This document shows, in pieces, positions 41,300 through 49,514 of a DNA stretch of 64,000 nt (the first letter of the stretch is position 1; each line of letters starts with the position of its first letter). The stretch lies in NCBI RefSeq assembly GCF_004331435.1, contig NZ_SJKA01000015.1, positions 118,348-182,347 of the forward strand, in the 5' to 3' direction. The translations under genes were made by a program, and so were the position numbers. Under the pieces are notes generated by a model. It ran no database searches and was not told the DNA's origin. It saw only the letters and a list, made by a program, of their open reading frames with translations. The DNA comes from Kribbella sindirgiensis. Lineage in GTDB: Bacteria > Actinomycetota > Actinomycetes > Propionibacteriales > Kribbellaceae.

Positions 41300-42091
41300 A
41301 TGCAGGACTCCGCCCCACCCAAATCCTTCCGCCGGACGGTCGGTGTCGTCCTTGGCACCGCCGCCCTGATGATCACTTCGGCCGCGGTGGCGTACGCCGC
41401 TCCGCCGCCGGCCCTGCCGCAGAACGCCGGCGGGTACGAGCAGTCGTTCTCGCCGGCGTACGACTACGACACCGACGGCTGCTACGCCACGCCCGCCATC
41501 GGCGCCGACGGCACCCTCAACCCCGGCCTCAACCCGACCGGCGCCGTGAACGGCAACTGCCGCGACCAGTCCGACCTGGACAACTCGCAGACCTACGCGC
41601 GGTCGAAGTGCAACAACGGCTGGTGCGCGATCGTGTACGCCAGCTACTTCGAGAAGGACCAGGCTCTCCCGGGCAGCAGCCTCGGCGGTCACCGGCACGA
41701 CTGGGAGCACGTCGTCTCCTGGGTGAACCAGTCGACGAACCAGGTCGACTACGTGACCACGACGCAGCACTCCAGCCAGGTCACGTACACCCGTTCGCAG
41801 GTGCGGTTCGACGGTTCGCACCCGAAGGTCGTCTACCACAAGGACGGCGCCAGTACGCACTTCTTCCGGCTCGCCAACAGCAACGACGAACCGCCGGAGA
41901 ACCACTACCACAACTGGCGCTACCCGCCGCTCGTCGACTGGAACGGCTACCCCAGTACGTCGTTGCGGGACACGCTGATGACCGCGGACTTCGGGTCCGC
42001 GACGATCAAGATCACCGACAAGGACGACCGGTTCCGCAACCTGCTGAACGCGTCCAAGCCGTCCGGGATCCCGTTCGACCCCTGGGCCTGA
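41300..42091 (+). CDS. Secreted NPP1/NLP-type necrosis-inducing protein
   Basis: A 263-residue exported protein (signal peptide cleaved near AYA, residue 33). The diagnostic heptapeptide GHRHDWE is intact at 130-136; His and Asp here bind the metal needed for toxicity in plant-pathogen NLPs. Cysteines at 61, 87, 104 and 109 can form disulfides. NLPs bind plant sphingolipids and lyse dicot cells; whether this actinobacterial form is toxic is unknown. GAAGGAG lies 6 nt before the ATG. It is convergent with the TetR gene. Confidence 0.92.
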   Translation: MQDSAPPKSFRRTVGVVLGTAALMITSAAVAYAAPPPALPQNAGGYEQSFSPAYDYDTDGCYATPAIGADGTLNPGLNPTGAVNGNCRDQSDLDNSQTYARSKCNNGWCAIVYASYFEKDQALPGSSLGGHRHDWEHVVSWVNQSTNQVDYVTTTQHSSQVTYTRSQVRFDGSHPKVVYHKDGASTHFFRLANSNDEPPENHYHNWRYPPLVDWNGYPSTSLRDTLMTADFGSATIKITDKDDRFRNLLNASKPSGIPFDPWA

Positions 42092-42098
42092 CGATCCG

Positions 42099-42734
42099 CT
42101 AAGACCGAAGCGGCGTGCGCGCTTGTTCTGCGGCGCGCACACCGCCGGTCAGCGAGTCCGCGATCAGGTCGATCATCGCGGCATGCCGATGGGTCGCCGT
42201 CTCGGCCTGCCCGAGCGCGACCGTGTCGAGGAACACCCGGCTGACCACCAGTTCCGCGGCCGCCTGCACCCGGGCCGGGTCCGCCACCACGTCCTCGGCG
42301 CCGGCCAGGACGCAGGCCACGGTCTCGGTCGCCTCCGCGAACAACTCGGCGGCCCGGGACGCGATCTCCGGTCTCCCCTGCGCCTCCCGGAACACGATGA
42401 TCCGGGCCGCCCGGTCATGCTCCAGTTCCTCGGCCATCGTCGCCACGATCGCGCGCAACCGCCGCCGTACCGTCCGGCCGCGGGCCGTGGACCGCAGGAC
42501 CTCACGGGGAGCCGGGCGCTCCTGCACCACCGCGAGCAACAGGTCCAGCTTGGTCGCGAAGTGGTAGAACACCAGCCCGGACGGTACGCCGGCCTCGGTC
42601 GCGATCCTGGCCGTCGACGTGGCGTCGTACCCGTGCTCGGCGAACAGCCGCTCGGCGGTCTCGATGATGAGCTGCCGTTTGGACGGTCGCCCTGTCCGAC
42701 TCGCCGCGTGGCGCGTGTGCGCGGGAGCGGTCAT
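42099..42734 (-). CDS. TetR-family regulator
   Basis: A 211-residue regulator. The HTH (STARIATEAGVPSGLVFYHFATK, about 40-61, reported here as two overlapping motifs TARIATEAGVPSG and LVFYHFATK) is followed by a long helical effector domain. Its start overlaps the stop of the upstream di-iron gene (ATGA). The palindromic operator upstream of that gene (43730-43747) is the likely binding site, making an autoregulated operon. The ligand may be an acyl-CoA or lipid, by neighbour. Confidence 0.92.
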   Translation of the reverse strand: MTAPAHTRHAASRTGRPSKRQLIIETAERLFAEHGYDATSTARIATEAGVPSGLVFYHFATKLDLLLAVVQERPAPREVLRSTARGRTVRRRLRAIVATMAEELEHDRAARIIVFREAQGRPEIASRAAELFAEATETVACVLAGAEDVVADPARVQAAAELVVSRVFLDTVALGQAETATHRHAAMIDLIADSLTGGVRAAEQARTPLRS

Positions 42735-43663
42735 GAGCCTGCCGGTTGGGCGGCGGGCCAGACTTCACCTTTCCGTTCGGCTGCGAGCACAGCGGCTCGT
42801 TTGAGGGCCTTGAAGACATAGTCCGGTACTCGCATACCCTGCCGCTGCGCGAACATCAACTCGTACTCCGCTCGCCCGACCTGCCGCGCGTACTCGCGCA
42901 GCTCCGCCTCGCCGCCGTCACTGATGTTCAGCTTGTCCATCACGTCCCCGAACTCGGTCACCTGTCGCTTGTTGTAGGCGCCGACCACTTCGAACGTACG
43001 CTTCCGCAGGCCGCGCGTCAGCGACTTCTGCCATCCCGACAGCTGATCCCACAGCTGCTGCGCGGCCATCTGGTAGTACGCGAAGTGCCCGGGCTCCTGG
43101 CGGCGGATCGGCGCGACCACCGTGGCCGCGACGGCCCGCTCACCGAGCTCGACCAGTCCGGCGTGAAGCTTGTTGTAGGCAAGCACCGCGGAACGCTCGG
43201 TGGCCAGCCCGGTCAGGTAGTAGAGCATCCGGCTGATGTCCTGCACACCGGGCACCCGGCCGAGCGCGCCGAGGAACTTCAGGCTGAACGAGACATCGGT
43301 CAGGTTCGGTTCGTGCGGTTCGATGCCGAGCAGGTCCTGCAGCTTGTCGAGGATCTGCCCGTGGCGGGTCTCCTGCGGCATCCAGACGTCGGCGTAGAAG
43401 TGCCGGTCGACCTCGGGCGGATCGGGCAGCAGGATGTTCAGTTCCAGCACGTTGCGCTCGACCTCGAGCTCGACGCGGGTCATGTAGGCCAGCACCGGGC
43501 CGAACCGCTCGGCCAGCAGGCTGGGCTTCTTCATCGTGTAGTCGACGCTGCCGAGCGGGATCGGCGGGTGCTCCTCACCCAGCCGATCGACATGGTCGGC
43601 AAGCCTGGAGTCCTCCCGGCGGCGGCCGCGCCGGCGTGAAACGGTCACATCGCTCAACCACAT
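42731..43663 (-). CDS. Ferritin-like di-iron protein, acyl-ACP-desaturase-like
   Basis: About 310 residues, all alpha-helical, with ferritin-type metal ligands: Glu in VELEVERNVLELN, the ExxRH-type motif in WMPQETRHGQIL, Glu in GLATERSAVLAYNKL, and a second ExxH in RRQEPGHFAYYQMAA. This is the pattern of soluble acyl-ACP desaturases and related oxygenases; the substrate is not known. GAGG 8 nt before ATG 43663 favours that start over 43681. It is the first gene of an operon with the TetR regulator. Confidence 0.78.
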   Translation of the reverse strand: MWLSDVTVSRRRGRRREDSRLADHVDRLGEEHPPIPLGSVDYTMKKPSLLAERFGPVLAYMTRVELEVERNVLELNILLPDPPEVDRHFYADVWMPQETRHGQILDKLQDLLGIEPHEPNLTDVSFSLKFLGALGRVPGVQDISRMLYYLTGLATERSAVLAYNKLHAGLVELGERAVAATVVAPIRRQEPGHFAYYQMAAQQLWDQLSGWQKSLTRGLRKRTFEVVGAYNKRQVTEFGDVMDKLNISDGGEAELREYARQVGRAEYELMFAQRQGMRVPDYVFKALKRAAVLAAERKGEVWPAAQPAGS

Positions 43664-43729
43664 AGGCGGCACCTCATTCATCCGACAGGGATGCGCGCTC
43701 GATCCCCCAGAGGCAAGCCTAACAAAGTA

Positions 43730-43747
43730 ACTGACTGATCAGTCAGT
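43730..43747. promoter_or_regulatory. TetR operator, perfect 18-bp palindrome
   Basis: ACTGACTGATCAGTCAGT is its own reverse complement and contains two overlapping TGACTGA-type half sites. It lies 67 bp upstream of the di-iron gene start. TetR repressors often bind such sites. It probably controls the di-iron/TetR operon. Confidence 0.75.
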
Positions 43748-43781
43748 CAGAGCTGTCCGGTTTCTGTGACCCCGGCGACAC

Positions 43782-43813
43782 GACAGCGGGTGGCGGCCCC
43801 GAGGGACCGCCAC
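43782..43813 (-). terminator. Stem-loop after GH27
   Basis: GCGGGTGGCGG (43782-43792) pairs perfectly with CCGCCACCCGC (43803-43813), 18 bp after the GH27 stop. No T-tract follows on the minus strand. Confidence 0.6.
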
Positions 43814-43830
43814 CCGCCGAAAGACTTGTA

Positions 43831-46281
43831 TTACTTGGCGATGGAGTAGCGGATGGTGTCGTTGCGGAGTACGTCGCCGTTCACCTTGACGATGCGTACG
43901 ACGTGTTGCGCGTTCCGCAGCCCGGTCGCGGTGAACACCGTCCGGTTCGTCACCCGGGTGTCGTTGTGCAGGTTCACCCGGCGTACGAGCTTGCCGTCGA
44001 CGTACACGTCCGCGTCGCCCTGATCCGGTGCGAGCGCCGTACTCCACTCGACGCCGGTCCCGGTGAACGTGAGACTGACCGACGCACCGTCGGCCTTGGT
44101 GGCGTGGATGTCGTCGCGGTAGTCGCCGCGGAACCTGACGTCGAGCGCCGTGTTCCCGACCGGCAGGTTCGCCAGGTAGGACTTACTGATCGTCACGGTG
44201 TTGCCGCTGACGGTGTAGTCGGTACCCTTCACCAGCTCCTGGCCCGCCTTCGCGATCCCGTCCAGCTCGCCCGGGTCACGTCCGAGCTGCACGCTGACAT
44301 CGGCCGGAGCGTTCTTGTCGAACGTCGCGGTGTCCGGGTTCAGCAGGCTCTCCTGCCGGATGTTCAGCTTGTCGAGCAGCATGAACTGGCCGGACTTCTT
44401 CACGGCGCGGATCGTGTGGCTGCCGTTCGGCAGATCCGAGACGCTGTAGACGACCTGCTGCGGTTTGTTGTGCCCTTCCGCCGGATCCAGGTACGTACTC
44501 ACGGTCTGCTTGAACTCGCCGTCGATGTAGATGTCGACGTCGCCCTGACCCGGATCGGTCTCGGTCACGTAGTCGACGCCGGTGCCGACGAAGCTGTACG
44601 AGAACGAGTCGCCGTTCCCCTCGGTCCATTGCACGTCGTCCTGGTAGTCACCGAGACCGCGCCCCGAGCTGTAGTTCCAGTTGCCGGAGTAGACGATCTC
44701 CGGGCTGTTGTTGTTGACCTCGACGGTCCGCGTCGGAAGGTCGGCCGCCTTCGCCGAGGACTGTGGGGAAGAGTCGGTGACGCCGACGGTCAGCGCCTGC
44801 GAGACCGCGGGCACTTCGTAGTTCTTGTTGCGCTCCCACGCACCGTCGTACGCCATGCGCCGGTCGTCGTCGTTGACGGTGATCGCCGAGTTCTTCTGCG
44901 GCGTGACCTTCAGCAGCCGGACCCCGTGGATCGGGACGTCGTGCGCGGTGAAGCCGGACGCGAACGTGCCGAGATCCTTGCGCGCCCACAGGTCACGGAC
45001 CTTGCCGGCGCCGTTCAGGCCGAGGTCGGCGAAGTTCACCGTCATGTCCGCGTCGGTCTGGCCGAGGTTGAACAGGGCAACGGTGTACGAGCTGTCCGGA
45101 TTCAGCGCGAACCACGTCTGCCGGTTCGTCTTCATGGACAGCGGGTGCGCCGGGCGGCCGGCCTGGTTGACCGCGATCACCTCGCGGTTGGTCAGCAGTT
45201 CGAGGCCGTACGCGTCGAGCTTGGTCATGTCGTTGCCGACGTACATCGGCGCCGCGGACACTGCCCAGAGCGTTGCCGCCGTACGCCGTTCGTCCTTGGT
45301 GAGACCGTCCATCTGGCCGTTGCCGACGTCGAGCGAGTCGAGGTCGTTCCAGCCGCCCGGTCCCGCGTGCCGCCACCATTCGGCGAGCTTCGGGAACAAC
45401 CGGTTGATGTTCGGCCAGGCGGTCAGCGCCGTCCCCGTGCAGTAGCACTCGACGTCCCAGTCGATCCGCCAACCGTTCGCGTACTGCTTCCAGTAGTCGG
45501 CGTAGTTGATGTCCAGCGCCCAGGACAGCTCGAACCAGATGTTGTGCCGCTTCAGGGCCTGCGACCAGGCCTTCACGTCGTCGCGGGCGTCCAGCGACAG
45601 GTCGCTGATCCCCGAGCCCGGGGTGACGCTGTCGAACTTGAGGAAGTCCAGGCCCCAGGAGCCGAACAGGTCCGCGATCGAGTCGACGTACTTCTGCGCG
45701 CACGGCTTCGAGAAGTCGATGCGGTAGCCGATCCCCCAGTAGTCGCCCTTCTGCAGCGGCAGCACCGGCAGGTCGCCGGTCGTGCACCCCGGGGCGCCGT
45801 AGATCGGCAGCTTCGCGTCGATGACGGCCTTGCTGATCCCGGGGATCGTGTACAGGCCGACCTTCTGGCCGTTGGCGTGGATGTGGTCGATGACCACCTG
45901 CAGGCCGTTCGGGTAGAGCTTCTTGCTCGGCGTCGGCCGGCCGTACGCGTCGATGCCGTCGTTCCAGCCGGCGTCGATGTTGATGTACTCGTACCCGTAC
46001 GGCTGCAGCTTCGCGTGCATCGCGTCGGACTGGGCGATCAGCTGATCCGCCGTGATCCAGCTGCCGCCGTTCGGGTTGTAGACCTGCATGCTGTAGCTGC
46101 TCCAGCCCATGTACGGCCGGGCGGCCTTGTCGCCAGCGGGACCGGGCAGCTCGGTCGCCGCGGTCACGCTCGTGGTGGCTGGTGCTGCTGTCGACGTACT
46201 CGAACCTGCCGGCAGCAGCCCGGCGACCACGAGCCCCGCAAGCGCGGCCCGCAACACCCTGCTCCGAACGGATCTGGTCAT
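43831..46281 (-). CDS. Secreted GH27 enzyme with X2 and repeated beta modules
   Basis: An 816-residue exported glycosidase (signal peptide about 1-33). The GH27 barrel has YINIDAGWNDG, nucleophile Asp217 in LDFLKFDSV, and a likely acid/base Asp276 in WRIDWDVE. The classical KYDNC is changed to KFDSV, so alpha-galactosidase is only one option; isomaltodextranase or arabinopyranosidase are alternatives. Downstream lie a truncated beta module (about 469-490), a full copy (about 522-645), a CBM_X2-type domain (650-716) and another copy fused straight onto it (718-814). It has its own likely promoter inside the end of the esterase gene. Confidence 0.9.
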   Translation of the reverse strand: MTRSVRSRVLRAALAGLVVAGLLPAGSSTSTAAPATTSVTAATELPGPAGDKAARPYMGWSSYSMQVYNPNGGSWITADQLIAQSDAMHAKLQPYGYEYINIDAGWNDGIDAYGRPTPSKKLYPNGLQVVIDHIHANGQKVGLYTIPGISKAVIDAKLPIYGAPGCTTGDLPVLPLQKGDYWGIGYRIDFSKPCAQKYVDSIADLFGSWGLDFLKFDSVTPGSGISDLSLDARDDVKAWSQALKRHNIWFELSWALDINYADYWKQYANGWRIDWDVECYCTGTALTAWPNINRLFPKLAEWWRHAGPGGWNDLDSLDVGNGQMDGLTKDERRTAATLWAVSAAPMYVGNDMTKLDAYGLELLTNREVIAVNQAGRPAHPLSMKTNRQTWFALNPDSSYTVALFNLGQTDADMTVNFADLGLNGAGKVRDLWARKDLGTFASGFTAHDVPIHGVRLLKVTPQKNSAITVNDDDRRMAYDGAWERNKNYEVPAVSQALTVGVTDSSPQSSAKAADLPTRTVEVNNNSPEIVYSGNWNYSSGRGLGDYQDDVQWTEGNGDSFSYSFVGTGVDYVTETDPGQGDVDIYIDGEFKQTVSTYLDPAEGHNKPQQVVYSVSDLPNGSHTIRAVKKSGQFMLLDKLNIRQESLLNPDTATFDKNAPADVSVQLGRDPGELDGIAKAGQELVKGTDYTVSGNTVTISKSYLANLPVGNTALDVRFRGDYRDDIHATKADGASVSLTFTGTGVEWSTALAPDQGDADVYVDGKLVRRVNLHNDTRVTNRTVFTATGLRNAQHVVRIVKVNGDVLRNDTIRYSIAK

Positions 46282-46332
46282 GGCGGTGACCTCTTCCCAG
46301 AGAAATTCATCGAGAGAACCGAATCGGATAGG

Positions 46333-46361
46333 ATATTGGAACTATTACTTAACCTTGTCAA
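46333..46361 (-). promoter_or_regulatory. Probable promoter of the GH27 gene
   Basis: Minus-strand TTGACA (46356-46361), 17-nt spacer, CAATAT (46333-46338). The -35 lies within the last codons of the esterase gene. It is the best sigma-70 match seen in the window. Confidence 0.5.
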
Positions 46362-48003
46362 GATTCTGTGCGAAAGTGGTGCAGTGATGACGGGCCGCGA
46401 AGTCCGTCGAGACCTGCGCTGCCGGGAGCTCCAGCGACAGGACCTTGCCGGTGTGTCCGTACCGAGGCCAGCTGACGGCGTGGGTCGACGGGTTGCCGGT
46501 CTTCGCGAAGTTGACCCAGGCGGCACGCATCGAGTCGGCCAGTGCGGTCTGCTCGGCGTTCAGCGGGACCGGGAAGGGAGCGTTCGGGAGGTCGAACAAG
46601 TACCACATCTCGGAGCCGTGCGTCGCGACCGAGAAGAGGCCGGGCGGGGCGAAGAGGAACGGCGCGGTGTCGTCGTTGAACTCATAGCCGTACGTCGCGA
46701 CTCGGCGGGCAGTCCACGTATTCACCTGGGCCGCGCCGCAGGCGAAGGTCGCGTCGCCGATCAACGTGCCGAATGCCTTGTCAGGTGTCGGGTAGGCGGA
46801 GAGGGGGTAGTCAGCGGCGATGCTTGCGGCTTGGGTGGGTGATATCCGGAGCGCGGTGGCGATGTTGGTCTCGTAGTTCGCCGCGGTGACCGGTGTGGTG
46901 TACGAGACGTTGTAGCCGCGGCTGACGACGCGGCCGCCGAGGGTGAAGAGAGCCTCTTCGTCGTGGTTGCTGCCGTTGAGGATCGTCACGTGGTTGAAGC
47001 GGCCGGCGGCTAGCGACGTACCGATCGACTCCTTCAGCACCGCTCCGTCGACCACGCCCGGGATCGTGGCACTCGCTGAGTCGACGTTGTCTACGAGCGC
47101 CTGGACCGGAACGTTCCGCAGGCACTCCGCCGACTGATCCGCGCAGCCGACCTTCGTCGCGAACTCCCTGCCGGACGTCTCCGCCTTCGCCAGCGGCTCC
47201 TGCTCCAGCGCAAACGCGCCGCTCTCGACGATGGCTCGCTGGAACAGTCCCTTGGAGCTGCGCGAGGTGACGTGTGCGAGTACCGACAGGCCGCCCGCCG
47301 ACTCACCGGCGATCGTGACGTTGTGTGGGTCGCCGCCGAACTGGGCGATGTTGCGCCGCACCCAGCGGAGGGCGGCCTGCTGGTCCATCAGGCCGTAGTT
47401 GCCGGCCGCTCCCCTCGATGCCAGCGCCGGATGGGCGAGGAATCCCAGGGCGCCGAGCCGGTAGTTGACGGTCACGACGACCGCACCGGCCTTCGCGAGC
47501 TTGGTGCCGTCGTAGTTGGCCCCGGTGTCCGCGGTCAGTCCGCCGCCGTGGATCCACACCACCACAGGCTTCTTCGCCACCGTCCGCAGTACGGGCGTGG
47601 AGACGTTCAGGAACAGGCAGTCCTCGGACAGCTGAGCAGGTGTCACCACGCTCGGCGCCTGCGGACAGCCCGGCCCGTACGCCGTCGCGTCCCGCACACC
47701 CCGCCAACTCGCGGCAGGCTGCGGCGCCCGCCAGCGGAGCTCACCCGTCGGAGCCGCAGCAAACGGCAACCCGCGGAAGGAGTAGGTGCCATCAACACTC
47801 GCGCCCCGCACGACGCCATTACCCGTCACAACAACCGGCCCCCCGGCGGAACCGGAGGTCGCGGAGGTTGCCGTGGTCGCTGTGGTCGCTGTCGTCGCGT
47901 CGGCGGTGGGGAGGCCGCTCGTGGTGATTGTCAGGGCGGCGGCTGCTGACAGCGCGGCGGCCGCTGCAGTTGCGGCGAGTAGTGGGCGGCGGGGGATCTT
48001 CAC
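46345..48003 (-). CDS. Secreted type-B carboxylesterase
   Basis: A 552-residue exported esterase/lipase (signal peptide about 1-35, from GTG 48003; GAGGT upstream). The oxyanion-hole sequence VVWIHGGGL, nucleophile motif TIAGESAGGLSVLAH and a later His in ATHGSEMWYLFDLP identify the family. The acid of the triad is probably in SNHDEEALFTLGG. It probably removes esters from plant or microbial polymers. It lies 63 nt upstream of GH27 on the same strand, suggesting joint action on a decorated glycan. The leading 5' part is rich in GTC/GTG repeats encoding Thr-Ala-Thr-Thr. Confidence 0.92.
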   Translation of the reverse strand: MKIPRRPLLAATAAAAALSAAAALTITTSGLPTADATTATTATTATSATSGSAGGPVVVTGNGVVRGASVDGTYSFRGLPFAAAPTGELRWRAPQPAASWRGVRDATAYGPGCPQAPSVVTPAQLSEDCLFLNVSTPVLRTVAKKPVVVWIHGGGLTADTGANYDGTKLAKAGAVVVTVNYRLGALGFLAHPALASRGAAGNYGLMDQQAALRWVRRNIAQFGGDPHNVTIAGESAGGLSVLAHVTSRSSKGLFQRAIVESGAFALEQEPLAKAETSGREFATKVGCADQSAECLRNVPVQALVDNVDSASATIPGVVDGAVLKESIGTSLAAGRFNHVTILNGSNHDEEALFTLGGRVVSRGYNVSYTTPVTAANYETNIATALRISPTQAASIAADYPLSAYPTPDKAFGTLIGDATFACGAAQVNTWTARRVATYGYEFNDDTAPFLFAPPGLFSVATHGSEMWYLFDLPNAPFPVPLNAEQTALADSMRAAWVNFAKTGNPSTHAVSWPRYGHTGKVLSLELPAAQVSTDFAARHHCTTFAQNLDKVK

Positions 48004-48092
48004 GATTCGGGGACCTCGTCTGGAGAGTGGTTTGTTGTCGGCACCACTCTTCTGCTCGGGACCACCGGTCGCCCCAGGGAGAGTCCCTGGTT

Positions 48093-49484
48093 TCAGGCCG
48101 CGGACTCCCGGGAGTCCTGCCACTCCGCAGGCCCGTCGGACCCCGCCTCGTACTCCTCCAGCGGCACCTCGTCAGCCTTCCACGCCGCAACCACCGGCTC
48201 GACGATCTCCCAGCAGCGCTCAGCCACGTCACCACGCACCGAGAGCAACGGATCACCCCGCAAGATCCCGTTCAGCACCTCGCCGTACGGAAGTACCGAC
48301 GCCGACGGCAGCGTCGCGTCCAGGAATACCTGCCCCATCGTGTACGGCCCATCGACACCGAGCGCCGGGACAGACAGTGACAACTCCCCCGGATTCAGCC
48401 CGATCCGCAAGGTCTCGCCATCGCGCCCACCATGCAGCCCGGACGGCAGATGCCGCAGCGGCTTGAACTTGATCACGATCTCCTTGCGCGCGGCACCGAG
48501 CGCCTTCCCCGACCGCAGCGTGAACGGCACACCCGCCCACCGGTTAGTACCCACCTCGACCGTCACCTCGGCCAGCGTCTCGGTCTCCCGCTCCGGGTCC
48601 ACTCCCGCTTCACCGGCGTACGCCGGAACAACCCGACCGCCCGCGACACCCGCCGTGTACCGCGCCCGCCGGCTCGCATCCACCCCGGAGCCCCGGTACA
48701 GGCGCGTACTTCGCAGTGCCCGAGCCATCTCGCTCCGCACCTCGACCGCGTCCATCGTGGCCGGTGCGTCCATCGCGAGCAGGGCGAGGACGAGCAGCAG
48801 GTGGCTCTGGATCATGTCCACGAGCGCTCCGGCGTTGTCGTAGTACTGCGCGCGACCTTCCAGGCCGAGCGTCTCGTCGTACACGATCTCGACGCTCTCG
48901 ATGTGTTCGGCGTTCCACACGGGCTCGAACAGCCGGTTCGCGAACCGCAGGCCGATCAGGTTCAGGACGGCGGTGCGGCCGAGGAAGTGGTCGACGCGGT
49001 GCACGTTCTCCTCGGGAACGAGCGACCCGACCAGCTTGTTCAGCGCGGCCGCGGACGCGGCGTCGGTACCGAACGGCTTCTCGAACGCCAGCTCGGTGCC
49101 CTCCGGCAGCTCGACCCGCTGGAGCGTCTCGACGATCGTGGTCGCCACGGCCGGCGGCAGCGAGAAGTACAGCACCGGCGCCGGACCGGCGAGCTCGAGG
49201 AGCGCCCGCAGGTGCGCGGGGTCCGTCGGGTCACCGGCGACGTACTGCGTGGTCGCGAGCGTCTCCGCCGCAACCGGCCCGATCTCCCCTTGCGAGGCGA
49301 AGGCCGTCCGCACGCGGTCCGTCCAGTCGTCCGCCGCGAGCGGGGACCGGCCGGTGCCAATGATCCGCACGGCGGAAGCGCGCGGACCGGCGAGCAGACT
49401 GCCCAGGCCGGGCAGCAGCAACCGGGAGCTCAGGTCGCCGCTGGCGCCGAAGATGACGACGGTTCGTTGACTCAACACGGTCAC
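48093..49484 (-). CDS. zwf: Glucose-6-phosphate dehydrogenase homologue
   Basis: First step of the oxidative pentose phosphate pathway, giving NADPH. The 463-residue protein has the coenzyme motif VIFGASGDLSSRLLLPGL, FEKPFG, the active-site RVDHFLGRTAVLNLIGLRFAN (usual form RIDHYLGKE), and the G6PDH C-terminal domain. It is about 40 residues shorter than typical zwf, and the variant active site hints at a second, divergent isozyme. No pgl, tal or opcA is nearby. GTG 49484 is preferred to ATG 49511. It lies 30 nt after the hypothetical 422-aa gene. Confidence 0.88.
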   Translation of the reverse strand: MTVLSQRTVVIFGASGDLSSRLLLPGLGSLLAGPRASAVRIIGTGRSPLAADDWTDRVRTAFASQGEIGPVAAETLATTQYVAGDPTDPAHLRALLELAGPAPVLYFSLPPAVATTIVETLQRVELPEGTELAFEKPFGTDAASAAALNKLVGSLVPEENVHRVDHFLGRTAVLNLIGLRFANRLFEPVWNAEHIESVEIVYDETLGLEGRAQYYDNAGALVDMIQSHLLLVLALLAMDAPATMDAVEVRSEMARALRSTRLYRGSGVDASRRARYTAGVAGGRVVPAYAGEAGVDPERETETLAEVTVEVGTNRWAGVPFTLRSGKALGAARKEIVIKFKPLRHLPSGLHGGRDGETLRIGLNPGELSLSVPALGVDGPYTMGQVFLDATLPSASVLPYGEVLNGILRGDPLLSVRGDVAERCWEIVEPVVAAWKADEVPLEEYEAGSDGPAEWQDSRESAA

Positions 49485-49514
49485 ACTCAACCACGTGAGC
49501 GGCAACCGCATTCC

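Noticed and set aside
43903..46842. Plus-strand frame of about 980 codons opposite GH27
   Set aside because: Arg/Val/Asp-rich with no motif or ribosome site. The GH27 gene explains the region.
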